Source of the DNA: Planktomarina sp.
GTDB lineage: Bacteria; Pseudomonadota; Alphaproteobacteria; Rhodobacterales; Rhodobacteraceae
DNA length: 12,657 bases
Reading direction: 5' to 3'
Assembly: GCA_022425445.1 (NCBI GenBank)
Contig: JAKMFM010000079.1
Coordinates: 1 to 12,657, forward strand
Shown: positions 1-7,032 of the stretch, piece after piece
Numbering within the stretch: the stretch's first letter is position 1
Layout of the letters: the number at the start of each line of letters is the position of its first letter
Made by a program: the position numbers and the translations under genes
Notes under the pieces: generated by a model
What the model saw: the letters and a program-made list of their open reading frames with translations, nothing else
Told to the model about the DNA's origin: nothing
Database searches by the model: none

Positions 1-190
1 TCCGCTTGTTCATCTTTGGGTAAGAATCAAATCGGTTCAAACAGAATCTTATAACGCAACTTTCAATGGCCAATTGCATGGTCATTTCAGATTTACTTAT
101 CTCAACATGATGAAAAAAATTTTACCAGTTGCATGCGGTGGCACTGTTTCAGAATATTGTTCGTCAAGATGATTAAACCTGTTTTGAGGG
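1..190. other. AT-rich flank left of the cobalamin operon, no gene assigned
   Basis: This stretch is clearly richer in A and T than everything to its right, as expected for a promoter region or an intergenic gap. No complete gene is visible. A + strand frame is open from base 2 to a stop at 170-172, and a - strand frame is open from an ATG at 83-85 off the left edge. Either could be the end of a neighbouring gene, but neither translation shows a recognisable motif, so I call neither. I could not find a convincing -35/-10 pair for the operon. TATAAC at 50-55 resembles a -10 box but has no good partner upstream. Confidence 0.4.
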
Positions 191-390
191 GTGCACTCGG
201 ATTTTTTGGACTTGGGAGCACTGTGGCCGGGTGCCACAAAACGTCGCTGGCGGGTGCGGTGCGGTCGGGAATCCATTTGCCCCCAGCGCTGCAATGGCAT
301 AGCAGGGGGTAGACGACGTCGAAGGACCGGAGCGGAGCATGGTGCTGGGTTGACCCAAACTGGGGATGCAGACCGTGATCGTCGGATAAA

Positions 391-411
391 GCCGCACAAC
401 CGATGTGCGGC
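391..411 (+). promoter_or_regulatory. Perfect 8-bp hairpin in the leader
   Basis: GCCGCACA and TGTGCGGC pair perfectly around the loop ACCGA. No U-run follows, so it is not a classic terminator. It abuts the Shine-Dalgarno-masking stem at 412-441 and could stack on it. In known cobalamin riboswitches a hairpin near the start codon makes a loop-loop contact with the aptamer. This hairpin sits in the right place for such a role, but its partner loop is not identified. Confidence 0.55.
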
Positions 412-441
412 GGTGCCTTTGACCTAAATGATTAAAGGACC
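412..441 (+). promoter_or_regulatory. Shine-Dalgarno-masking stem before the first gene of the cobalamin operon
   Basis: The Shine-Dalgarno sequence AAAGGA (434-439) lies 7 bases before the ATG at 447. Bases 412-420 can pair with 434-441: GGT with ACC and CCTTT with AAAGG, 8 base pairs with one bulged G at 415 and a 13-base loop. When formed, this stem would hide the ribosome binding site, so control of translation initiation is plausible. The pairing is seen directly in the sequence; that it is used and what switches it are inferences. Confidence 0.45.
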
Positions 442-446
442 AAGAT

Positions 447-653
447 ATGACTCGGTGTCTGTTATTTATAGCCTGTCTTTTGCCTGCGCCGGCTTGGGCG
501 CATTTGGGGCATGTGGAGGCCATGGTTGGCCATGACCATTGGATCATTGCCGCCGCCATCGCAGCGGCGATTGCAGCCGGGGCCGTCGGCGCACTGAAAG
601 GCTCTCAAGAACAAGGCAGTGAGGGTGAAGAGCCCGAACCGCAGGAGGCGTGA
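447..653 (+). CDS. Small exported or membrane protein with His residues, DUF6732-like
   Basis: A 68-residue protein heads the cobalamin operon. Residues 1-18 look like a signal peptide (hydrophobic core, APAWA before the likely cleavage site). The mature N-terminus carries clustered histidines (HLGH, then GHDHW near residues 28-32). An Ala/Ile-rich membrane segment follows at about 33-50, and the tail is strongly acidic (Glu, Pro, Gln). The layout matches my recollection of the DUF6732 family, which occurs in Rhodobacterales, but this was not searched. Its stop at 651-653 is one base before the ATG of cbiX. Position and histidines suggest a role in cobalt handling or uptake at the cell envelope; that is inference. 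It is not CbtB, which has a different His motif. Expression is probably controlled by the leader stem over its ribosome binding site. Confidence 0.72.
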   Translation: MTRCLLFIACLLPAPAWAHLGHVEAMVGHDHWIIAAAIAAAIAAGAVGALKGSQEQGSEGEEPEPQEA

Positions 654-654
654 G

Positions 655-1764
655 ATGAGCAAAATTGGTGTCATGATTTGTGGTCACGGATCACGCAGCC
701 AAGCGGCCGTGGATCAATTTAGCGTACTGGCGGAAAAGTTGCCTGCCTATCTGCCGCCGGAATGGGCAGTTGAATACGGCTATTTAGAATTTGCCAATCC
801 TGTAATTCGGGATGGGTTGGATCGGCTCCGCGCCCAGGGATGTGATAAAATTTTGGCCGTTCCCGGTATGCTCTTTGCCGCGATGCACTCCAAGAATGAT
901 ATTCCGACCGTGCTGAATACCTATGCGGCCAAGCATGGGATCGAGGTCAGCTATGGCCGAGAATTGGGCGTGGATCCTAAGATGATCGCCGCGGCCGGCG
1001 GCCGGGTGCAAGAGGCGATCGCGGCGGCCAATGCGGCCCATGGGGAGGTCCAGATGCATGAGACTTGCCTTGTGGTGATTGGGCGCGGTGCATCTGACCC
1101 TGATGCCAATGGCAATGTGGCAAAAATTGCGCGTATGTTGCACGAAGGGCTTGGCTTTGGCTGGTGTGAAGTTGGCTATTCGGGTGTGACGTTTCCCTTG
1201 GTTGAACCCTGCCTGCAGCATGCAAGCAGGCTTGGTTATAAGCGGATTGTTGTGTTCCCTTATTTCCTCTTTTCCGGCATATTGATCGATCGAATTTACG
1301 GCTTCACCGATCAAGTTGCTGCAGAACGCGCCGATATTCAATTTGTAAAAGCTGGGTACTTGAACGACCATGAACAAGTGCTGGCGACCTTTGCAGAACG
1401 GATCACCGAGCAAGTTGGCGAAATTCCACCACCAAATTGTGCCATGTGCAAATATCGTACGCAGGTTTTGGGATTTGAGGCTGAAGTGGGTGCGGTTCAG
1501 GAATCGCATCATCACCATGTAGAAGGACAAGGCGCCTCAGCGCCCGGCTCGAATGTTGAGGATTGCAAGCTCTGTGACAGCTTCTGCACAGGTCTGTGCC
1601 GATTGGAGAAACAGGCCAAAGGGCACGATCATCATCACGGCCACAGCCATGACCATAGCCACGACCACGGGCATGGACACAGCCATGAACATGTGCATGC
1701 GGAATATCCCCATGCGGATCATCCGCATGGGCCTCAAAGCGCGCGCAAGTCACCGAAGACGTAA
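655..1764 (+). CDS. cbiX: Sirohydrochlorin cobaltochelatase CbiX, long form with Cys cluster and His-rich tail
   Basis: A 369-residue long-form CbiX inserts cobalt into sirohydrochlorin, the cobalt-early entry to the corrin ring. The start at 655 is preceded by AGGAGG at 643-648, 6 bases away. An in-frame start further upstream lies inside the previous gene and is not needed. Two chelatase-type repeats are visible: the first begins at about residue 5 with the HGS motif (metal-binding His11), the second at about 138 with GRGASDPDAN. The C-terminal extension holds C262-x2-C265 and then Cys304, 307, 311 and 315; long CbiX proteins are known to bind an Fe-S cluster through such cysteines. Four consecutive histidines lie at 285-288, and 17 more fall within residues 324-358, a likely cobalt store or buffer. 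A siroheme ferrochelatase role is possible but less likely beside cob genes. Confidence 0.93.
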   Translation: MSKIGVMICGHGSRSQAAVDQFSVLAEKLPAYLPPEWAVEYGYLEFANPVIRDGLDRLRAQGCDKILAVPGMLFAAMHSKNDIPTVLNTYAAKHGIEVSYGRELGVDPKMIAAAGGRVQEAIAAANAAHGEVQMHETCLVVIGRGASDPDANGNVAKIARMLHEGLGFGWCEVGYSGVTFPLVEPCLQHASRLGYKRIVVFPYFLFSGILIDRIYGFTDQVAAERADIQFVKAGYLNDHEQVLATFAERITEQVGEIPPPNCAMCKYRTQVLGFEAEVGAVQESHHHHVEGQGASAPGSNVEDCKLCDSFCTGLCRLEKQAKGHDHHHGHSHDHSHDHGHGHSHEHVHAEYPHADHPHGPQSARKSPKT

Positions 1765-1811
1765 ACAAACTCGATGGGCGCGCCCATTTGAAACAATCGA
1801 AGGCCCTGCGC

Positions 1812-2450
1812 ATGCGCCCTTATGAGAAAGACCCAAAGGCCATATATGCTGAAAGCTTCGCCACGGTCGCGCGGGAGGCAGATTTGGTACGTTTTCCTCA
1901 CGGGCTTGATAAATTGGCGACGCGGATCATTCATGCCTGCGGCATGGTTGAAATTGCGGATCGTTTGGCCTTCTCGGAACAGGCCTTTCGCACAGGTGCG
2001 GCGGCTCTGGCGGCGGGCGCCACGATCCTTTGTGATTGCGAAATGGTGGGGGCAGGGATCATCCGGCGCTATCTGCCGGCTGAAAATCAGGTGATGGTTA
2101 CATTAAACGACCCCTCCGTGCCGGCTTTGGCCGAACGCATTGGCAACACGCGCTCCGCGGCGGCGGTTGAGCTCTGGGCAGATCATCTCGGCGGCGCCGT
2201 TGTGGCGATTGGAAATGCGCCTACGGCTTTGTTTCATCTGCTCGAGCTTCTCGATCAAGGCGCACCAAAACCAGCCGTAATCCTAGGGTTTCCTGTTGGT
2301 TTTGTGGGGGCGGCAGAATCCAAAGCAGAGCTGGCGGCAAACCCGCGTGGGTGTGATTTTGTGGCTTTGCGTGGCCGGCGGGGCGGATCTGCGATTGCCT
2401 CTGCTGCGGTCAACGCATTGTCTGCTGGCCTGCCGGAGCTGGCTTCATGA
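1812..2450 (+). CDS. cobH: Precorrin-8X methylmutase CobH
   Basis: A 212-residue enzyme moves the methyl group from C11 to C12 of precorrin-8X to give hydrogenobyrinate. Family features include RIIHACGM with the catalytic His41 (about His43 in the Pseudomonas denitrificans enzyme), ILCDCEM at about 72-78, GNTRSAAA at 111-118, AIGNAPTALF at 132-141 and a strongly conserved stretch with PVGFVGAAESK at 161-171. I chose the ATG at 1812 because it gives the usual N-terminus before IYAESFA and has GAAGG at 1799-1803, 8 bases upstream. A TTG at 1788 in the same frame would add 8 residues and has weaker support. The 47-base gap after cbiX is the only sizeable gap in the operon. The stop overlaps the start of cobL as ATGA. 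Confidence 0.95.
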   Translation: MRPYEKDPKAIYAESFATVAREADLVRFPHGLDKLATRIIHACGMVEIADRLAFSEQAFRTGAAALAAGATILCDCEMVGAGIIRRYLPAENQVMVTLNDPSVPALAERIGNTRSAAAVELWADHLGGAVVAIGNAPTALFHLLELLDQGAPKPAVILGFPVGFVGAAESKAELAANPRGCDFVALRGRRGGSAIASAAVNALSAGLPELAS

Positions 2451-3646
2451 GCGCTTGGCTGCACATCGTGGGTATAGGCGAGGATGGGCTGGAGGGCTTG
2501 CTGCCTGCGGCCCGCGCTGTTGTGCAGTCTGCGCAGGTCATTATTGGCGGCGATCGCCATCACCACTTGGCTGGCATCACCTCTGCGGAGCGTTTGAGCT
2601 GGCCCAGTCCATTTGATGCGTTGATCTCAACATTGCAGGGGTTGCGTGGCAAGCGGGTCGTGGTTTTGGCCACGGGTGATCCTCTTTGGTTCTCCGTGGG
2701 GGCCGGAATTGGCCGTGAAATCGATCCGAGTGAAATCACCTACCATCCGCAGCTCAGTGCCTTTCAGTTGGCTTCTGCGCGGATGGGGTGGTCAATGGCA
2801 GATGTGGAAACGCTGACCGTGCATGGCCGGCCGGTTGAACAAATGATTGCGTTCATTCAACCCGACCAACGCTTGTTGATATTGACCACGGGCGCGCAAA
2901 CACCCGGGCAAATCGCAAAATTCTTGACCGAGCGCGGCTTTGGCAGCTCAAAGATGACGGTTTTGGCTGCTATGGGGGGGGAGAGAGAACAGCGCTTTGA
3001 CGGGCTGGCGGAGAGTTGGTCCCATGAGGTGCCGCCGTTTAACACCTTGGCCGTTGACTGTGTGGCGGCGGCTGACGCCGCACTTTTGCCGCGTGTCCCG
3101 GGCCTGCCTGATGAGCTTTTTGAACATGATGGCACTATGACAAAACGTGAGGTGCGGGCGGTCACCATCGCCAAGCTGATGCCAATGCGTGGCGCGCTAT
3201 TGTGGGATGTTGGCACGGGCTGTGGTTCGGTGGCTGTGGAATGGATGCGCGCCGCCCGCTACGCGCAGGCCATTGGCATTGAACCGCGCGCAGATCGGCG
3301 CGCGATGGCCGGTCAAAATGCACTGGCCCTCGGCACGCCCACGATGCAACTGATCGAAGGTGCGGCTCCAGATGCGCTGAACGAACTGGCGGCCCCTGAT
3401 GCAATCTTCATTGGCGGCGGTTTGAGTGAGGCGGTGTTTGAAACAGCGTGGCAGGCGCTCAAACCCCTTGGGCGGTTTGTGGCCAATGCGGTGACCTTAG
3501 AAAGCGAAACTGTCTTGATGGCCCTACATGCCAAACATGGTGGGGAATTGGTGCGTCTTTCGGTGAATCGCGCTGAACCGGTCGGGCCTTATCGTGGCTG
3601 GCGTCCCTTCATGCCAGTGACCCAATGGAGTTTGATTAAGCGATGA
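2447..3646 (+). CDS. cobL: Precorrin-6Y C5,15-methyltransferase (decarboxylating) CobL
   Basis: A 399-residue two-domain enzyme adds methyl groups at C5 and C15 of precorrin-6Y and removes the acetate carboxyl at C12, giving precorrin-8X. Residues 1 to about 210 form a tetrapyrrole methylase domain (CbiE-like) with VGIGEDG at the N-terminus and ATGDPLWF at 75-82. From about 230 a CbiT-like Rossmann methyltransferase domain begins with MTKREVR, followed by the SAM-binding DVGTGCGSVAVEW at 254-266 and IFIGGG at 320-325. The fused CbiE-CbiT form is what is called CobL in the aerobic-type pathway. The start shares ATGA with the end of cobH, and the stop shares ATGA with cobI, so translation is probably coupled on both sides. 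Domain order and length are normal. Confidence 0.95.
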   Translation: MSAWLHIVGIGEDGLEGLLPAARAVVQSAQVIIGGDRHHHLAGITSAERLSWPSPFDALISTLQGLRGKRVVVLATGDPLWFSVGAGIGREIDPSEITYHPQLSAFQLASARMGWSMADVETLTVHGRPVEQMIAFIQPDQRLLILTTGAQTPGQIAKFLTERGFGSSKMTVLAAMGGEREQRFDGLAESWSHEVPPFNTLAVDCVAAADAALLPRVPGLPDELFEHDGTMTKREVRAVTIAKLMPMRGALLWDVGTGCGSVAVEWMRAARYAQAIGIEPRADRRAMAGQNALALGTPTMQLIEGAAPDALNELAAPDAIFIGGGLSEAVFETAWQALKPLGRFVANAVTLESETVLMALHAKHGGELVRLSVNRAEPVGPYRGWRPFMPVTQWSLIKR

Positions 3647-4344
3647 GTGGAATTTTATATGGTGTCGGGCTTGGCCCTGGTGACCCGGAATTGATGACTG
3701 TTAAATCGAGCCGCCTCATCTCTGATGCAAAGGTGATCGCTTATCCGAGTTTGGCCGGCGGGGAGAGTTTTGCTAGGTCGATTGCCGCCGATCTCATTTC
3801 ACCCGAGGCCAAAGAAATTGTCATGGATGTGCCGATGACGGTCGAGCGTGCCCCGGCGCAGTCGGCCTATGACATTGGCGCAAAGAGCATCGCGGCGCGT
3901 TTGGATCGCGGTGATGACGTGATCTGCCTCTGCGAGGGCGATCCGTTTTTTTATGGCAGCTTTATGTATCTCTACGCGCGGCTTGCCACCGACTATCAGG
4001 TGGTTGTTGTGCCGGGCGTGACCTCAATTACGGCCTGCGCGGCAAGGGCGGGCATGCCTCTGGCGGCGCGCAACGAGCGCTTGACCGTTTTGCCAGGACC
4101 CTTGCCAGCAGAAGAATTGCACGCCCGGATCGAGGGGGCAGAGAGTGTTGTAATCATGAAGGTGGGGCGGCATTTGCCCAAAATTCGCGCGGTGATTGAG
4201 CAATTGGGCTTGACCGGACAAGCCAGCTATATCGAGCGGGCCAGCCTGCCGGATGAATTGGTCTGCCCTTTGGCTGAGGCGCCCGAAAAAGCCCCCTATT
4301 TTTCGATGATTATCTTAACGAAAGGCGCTGATCCATGGCTCTAA
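3643..4344 (+). CDS. cobI: Precorrin-2 C20-methyltransferase CobI
   Basis: A 233-residue SAM-dependent methyltransferase acts on C20 of precorrin-2, or of the cobalt form if CbiX has already acted, giving precorrin-3A. Tetrapyrrole methylase motifs are in order: YGVGLGPGDPELMT at 6-19, CEGDPFFYGSF at 97-107, VVPGVTSITACAA at 122-134 and a conserved NERLTVLPG at 144-152. The length is normal for the family. CbiL, the cobalt-specific relative, is hard to separate by eye; I use cobI because of the CobL and CobM context. It begins on the ATGA shared with cobL. Its last 10 bases overlap the start of the next gene in another frame. Confidence 0.92.
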   Translation: MSGILYGVGLGPGDPELMTVKSSRLISDAKVIAYPSLAGGESFARSIAADLISPEAKEIVMDVPMTVERAPAQSAYDIGAKSIAARLDRGDDVICLCEGDPFFYGSFMYLYARLATDYQVVVVPGVTSITACAARAGMPLAARNERLTVLPGPLPAEELHARIEGAESVVIMKVGRHLPKIRAVIEQLGLTGQASYIERASLPDELVCPLAEAPEKAPYFSMIILTKGADPWL

Positions 4345-6176
4345 CCCCTGTTGTTTTAGCGCTGAATGCCTCCGGTCTTGCGGTGGCTCAGACGATCTCC
4401 CGCGCGCTGGACGCGCCGCTGCACGGTCGAACAGGTCGCGTGCTACAGGCCGATGTTTTTTTTGACAATGCTTTGGACCATGCGCGGGATCTCTTCGCGG
4501 CGGGGGTTCCAATTGTTGGGGTCTGTGCCAGTGGGATTTTGATCCGTGCTGTGGCCCCCCTGCTGATCGATAAAACGCAAGAGCCACCTGTAGTCTCCGT
4601 GGCAGATGATGGATCAGTCGTTGTGCCGCTTTTGGGCGGGCATCGTGGGGCCAACCGTTTGGCCCGTAACATTGCCGAGGCGTTGGGCGGCACGGCAGCT
4701 GTGACCACGGCCGGGGATGTGTCTTTAGGTGTGTCTTTGGATGAACCACCTGAGGGTTGGGCTTTGGCCAATCCGCAAGATGCAAAGGGCGCAATGGCGG
4801 CACTGTTATCTGGCGGAGGAGCGGCGCTCGCGGGATCTGAGGCCGCACAAGCGACGTGGTTGGCAGATATGCCGGCCGGTGACGCAGTGAGGTTGAGCTG
4901 TGATATGATGCAGCAAAGCGATTTGGGCGCCCACCACCTGCATTTTGCGCCGAAGCGCGTGACCGTCGGCGTTGGCTGTGCACGCAATTGCCCGCCAGAG
5001 GAATTGGCTGAATTGGTGCGCACAGCTTTGAATGAGGCGGGGGTCTGTGACGCGGCGGTGCATTCGATCAATACGATTTCACTCAAAGCGGATGAGCCTG
5101 CGATTTTGGAACTGGCCCAACACTTGAACGTGCCGTTGCGGCTTTTTTCCGCCGAAGAGCTTGAGGCAGAAGCCCCGCGTTTGGCCACGCCGTCTGACGT
5201 GGTATTCGCCGAGGTTGGCTGTCACGGCGTATCAGAGGGCGCCGCTTTGGCGCAGCTTGGCTCTGATGGCGAATTGTGGTTGCAAAAGCGCAAGACCGCG
5301 AATGCGACAGTGGCGCTGGGTTTGACCGATCGGCCATTAACAGATTTACGCGGCGCCGCGCGTGGTCGTCTGTCGGTTGTGGGGATTGGGCCGGGCCAGG
5401 CGGCGTGGCGCACACCGGAGGTGTCGCGCTTAATTGCCGACGCGCAGGAGTTGGTCGGCTATGGGCTCTACATCGATTTGCTGGGCCAGCTGGCCGCAGG
5501 CAAGGAACGCTCAGACTTCCCCTTGGGCGGCGAAGAGGCGCGCTGTCGCTATGCGCTGGAACAGGCCGGCCTTGGCAAGAATGTCGCCTTGGTCTGCTCA
5601 GGGGATGCGGGCATTTATGCCATGGGCGCATTGGTGTTTGAATTGCTGGACCGTCCCGCTGATCAAATGGGTGTGAGCGATGCCGCCCGCCGTGTAGATG
5701 TGGTGTGCTCGCCCGGGGTCTCTGCTCTGCAAGGGGCGGCTGCACGCGCTGGGGCGCCTTTGGGGCATGATTTTTGTACGATATCTTTGTCAGATCTGCT
5801 CACGCCGCGCGCGGATATTTTGCGCCGTCTGCAAGCGGCTGCCGAGGGAGATTTTGTCATCGCCTTCTATAATCCCGTCTCCAAAACTCGGCGCACGCTT
5901 TTATCAGAGGCGCGCGAGATATTGTTGCAATACCGCCCGGCCGATACGCCAGTGATGCTGGCCAGCTCATTGGGGCGGCCTGAGGAGCATATTCGCTATC
6001 GCCGTCTGGAGGATTTGCAGGTGGATGAGGTGGATATGCTGACAGTGGTCCTGATTGGGTCGTCCAATTCGCGCTTGGCGCAGCTGGGCGAAGGGCCTCG
6101 TATGTTTACCCCGCGCGGCTATGCGCGTAAAATTGACGGGGATTTGGCTCCCATGAAAGAAGGAAACGGCAAATGA
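4335..6176 (+). CDS. cobJ: CbiG-CobJ fusion: cobalt-precorrin-5A hydrolase-like domain plus precorrin-3B C17-methyltransferase
   Basis: A 613-residue fusion. Residues 1 to about 130 are a CbiG N-terminal domain, with GGHRGANRLARNIA at 101-114 and VTTAGD at 123-128. A less conserved linker region follows, then a CbiG C-terminal/CobE-like domain from about 208 (VGVGCARNCPPEEL, KADEPAI at 251-257). The CobJ/CbiH methylase domain runs from about 346: VVGIGPG at 348-354, LVCSGDAGIYAM at 419-430, CSPGVSALQGAAAR at 458-471 and AFYNPVSKTR at 510-519. The CobJ part methylates C17 and contracts the ring. CbiG opens the lactone and releases the C20 fragment in the oxygen-independent route. Such fusions are annotated in other alphaproteobacteria. 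Whether the CbiG half is active here is unknown. It overlaps cobI by 10 bases and cobM by 4. Confidence 0.92.
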   Translation: MALTPVVLALNASGLAVAQTISRALDAPLHGRTGRVLQADVFFDNALDHARDLFAAGVPIVGVCASGILIRAVAPLLIDKTQEPPVVSVADDGSVVVPLLGGHRGANRLARNIAEALGGTAAVTTAGDVSLGVSLDEPPEGWALANPQDAKGAMAALLSGGGAALAGSEAAQATWLADMPAGDAVRLSCDMMQQSDLGAHHLHFAPKRVTVGVGCARNCPPEELAELVRTALNEAGVCDAAVHSINTISLKADEPAILELAQHLNVPLRLFSAEELEAEAPRLATPSDVVFAEVGCHGVSEGAALAQLGSDGELWLQKRKTANATVALGLTDRPLTDLRGAARGRLSVVGIGPGQAAWRTPEVSRLIADAQELVGYGLYIDLLGQLAAGKERSDFPLGGEEARCRYALEQAGLGKNVALVCSGDAGIYAMGALVFELLDRPADQMGVSDAARRVDVVCSPGVSALQGAAARAGAPLGHDFCTISLSDLLTPRADILRRLQAAAEGDFVIAFYNPVSKTRRTLLSEAREILLQYRPADTPVMLASSLGRPEEHIRYRRLEDLQVDEVDMLTVVLIGSSNSRLAQLGEGPRMFTPRGYARKIDGDLAPMKEGNGK

Positions 6177-6946
6177 CAGTCTTTTTCATCGGAGCGGGGC
6201 CAGGGGATCCTGAACTTTTGACCCTAAAAGCGGCGCGGATCATTGGCGCATGCCCTGTGTGCCTTTATGCTGGGTCTTTGGTGCCCGAGCAGGTTGTGGC
6301 CTGCGCACCCAAAGATGCGCGGGTTCTGGATACGGCGCCGATGACATTAGATGAGACCCATGCGGAAATTCAGGCCGCCCATGCCATTGGGCAGGATGTG
6401 GCTCGGGTGCATTCGGGAGATCCGTCGCTCTATGGCGCGATTGCCGAGCAAATCCGCCGTCTGCGCGCCGATGGAATTGACTACGAGATTATTCCCGGCG
6501 TCCCCGCCTATACCGCTGTTGCGGCCGCCTTGGGACAAGAGCTCACTATCCCTGAAATTGCCCAGTCGATTGTGTTGACGCGTATGTCGATGAAGTCCAC
6601 CTCCATGCCTGCCGGGGAGACGCTTGAGAATTTCGCCATCTCTGGCGCAACGCTCGCCATTCACCTGGCGATTCGCAATATGCGTGAGATTGAACGGGTT
6701 TTAATCCCGCATTATGGAGCAGATTGCCCGGTCGTGGTCGCGTATCGAGCCAGTTGGCCCGATCAGATCATCCTCCGAGGCACCCTCAGCGATATTCGCA
6801 AGAAAGTGCGGGATGCGAAAATTACTCGAACCGCCTTGATCCTGGTGGGGCCAGCACTGAAGGAGCAGCAAGATTTTGTTGATTCTGCGCTCTATCATCC
6901 AGATATGGAGCATGTGCTGCGCAATCGCAAAACACCGGCAGCTTAA
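6173..6946 (+). CDS. cobM: Precorrin-4 C11-methyltransferase CobM
   Basis: A 257-residue SAM-dependent enzyme methylates C11 of precorrin-4 to give precorrin-5. Motifs are in the expected order: FIGAGPGDPELLTLKAAR at 5-22, YAGSLVP at 32-38, RVHSGDPSLYGAI at 78-90, IIPGVPAYTAVAAALG at 106-121, and the family-specific ELTIPEIAQSIVLTR at 123-137. The C-terminus (ALILVGPAL) is complete, so the length is normal. The start codon shares ATGA with the end of the CbiG-CobJ gene. It is the last recognisable cobalamin gene here; 86 bases separate it from the next gene on the same strand, with no clear terminator in between. Confidence 0.95.
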   Translation: MTVFFIGAGPGDPELLTLKAARIIGACPVCLYAGSLVPEQVVACAPKDARVLDTAPMTLDETHAEIQAAHAIGQDVARVHSGDPSLYGAIAEQIRRLRADGIDYEIIPGVPAYTAVAAALGQELTIPEIAQSIVLTRMSMKSTSMPAGETLENFAISGATLAIHLAIRNMREIERVLIPHYGADCPVVVAYRASWPDQIILRGTLSDIRKKVRDAKITRTALILVGPALKEQQDFVDSALYHPDMEHVLRNRKTPAA

Positions 6947-7032
6947 GCGCCTTCAAAAAAGCTTCATATTTTAGCGACTGCCTTGACCGTCGTGGTTTTC
7001 CCGCGCAGGCTGGTAGATAAGGAGATGTTAAA

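Larger units (their letters stand above)
191..446 (+). promoter_or_regulatory. Long structured 5' leader of the cobalamin operon, candidate B12-responsive RNA
   Basis: About 250 bases of GC-rich sequence lie between the AT-rich flank and the first gene and carry no credible reading frame. Complementary segments visible by eye are: a 6-bp hairpin 222-227/233-238; a long-range 6-bp helix 241-246/314-319; inside it a C-rich/G-rich stem 280-284/305-309 extended by shorter pairs; a perfect 8-bp hairpin 391-398/404-411; and a Shine-Dalgarno-masking stem 412-441. Long leaders before B12 genes are often cobalamin riboswitches. Fragments resembling that consensus appear (GGTGCC near 230, GGGAA at 267-271, GAAGG at 321-325, GACCC near 352), but the diagnostic core and the terminal B12 box are not clear. 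A cobalamin riboswitch is therefore an inference; a structured regulatory leader is better supported. Confidence 0.45.

Noticed and set aside
391..425. Hairpin as a Rho-independent terminator
   Set aside because: The stem is strong, but no U-run follows and the next gene starts soon after; a translational control role fits better.
173..559. Frames on both strands across the leader, including a + strand frame 191-427
   Set aside because: No credible ribosome binding site or protein-like composition (many Arg, Cys, Pro); the region shows RNA-like pairing instead.
447..653. CbtB cobalt transporter subunit
   Set aside because: Size and operon position would fit, but the histidines lie just after the signal peptide and not in the C-terminal His motif expected of CbtB, and no cbtA follows.
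784..1530. Long - strand frame opposite cbiX
   Set aside because: CbiX is unambiguous on the + strand; the antisense translation shows no domain.
1620..1726. DNA repeat in the His-rich part of cbiX
   Set aside because: The repetitive look is explained by alternating His codons in frame; it is not an independent repeat array or CRISPR.
4388..5188. Long - strand frame (266 codons) opposite the CbiG part of the fusion
   Set aside because: It lies opposite well-conserved CbiG motifs; its composition (Ser, Ala, Pro rich) is typical of a shadow frame and no family is recognised.
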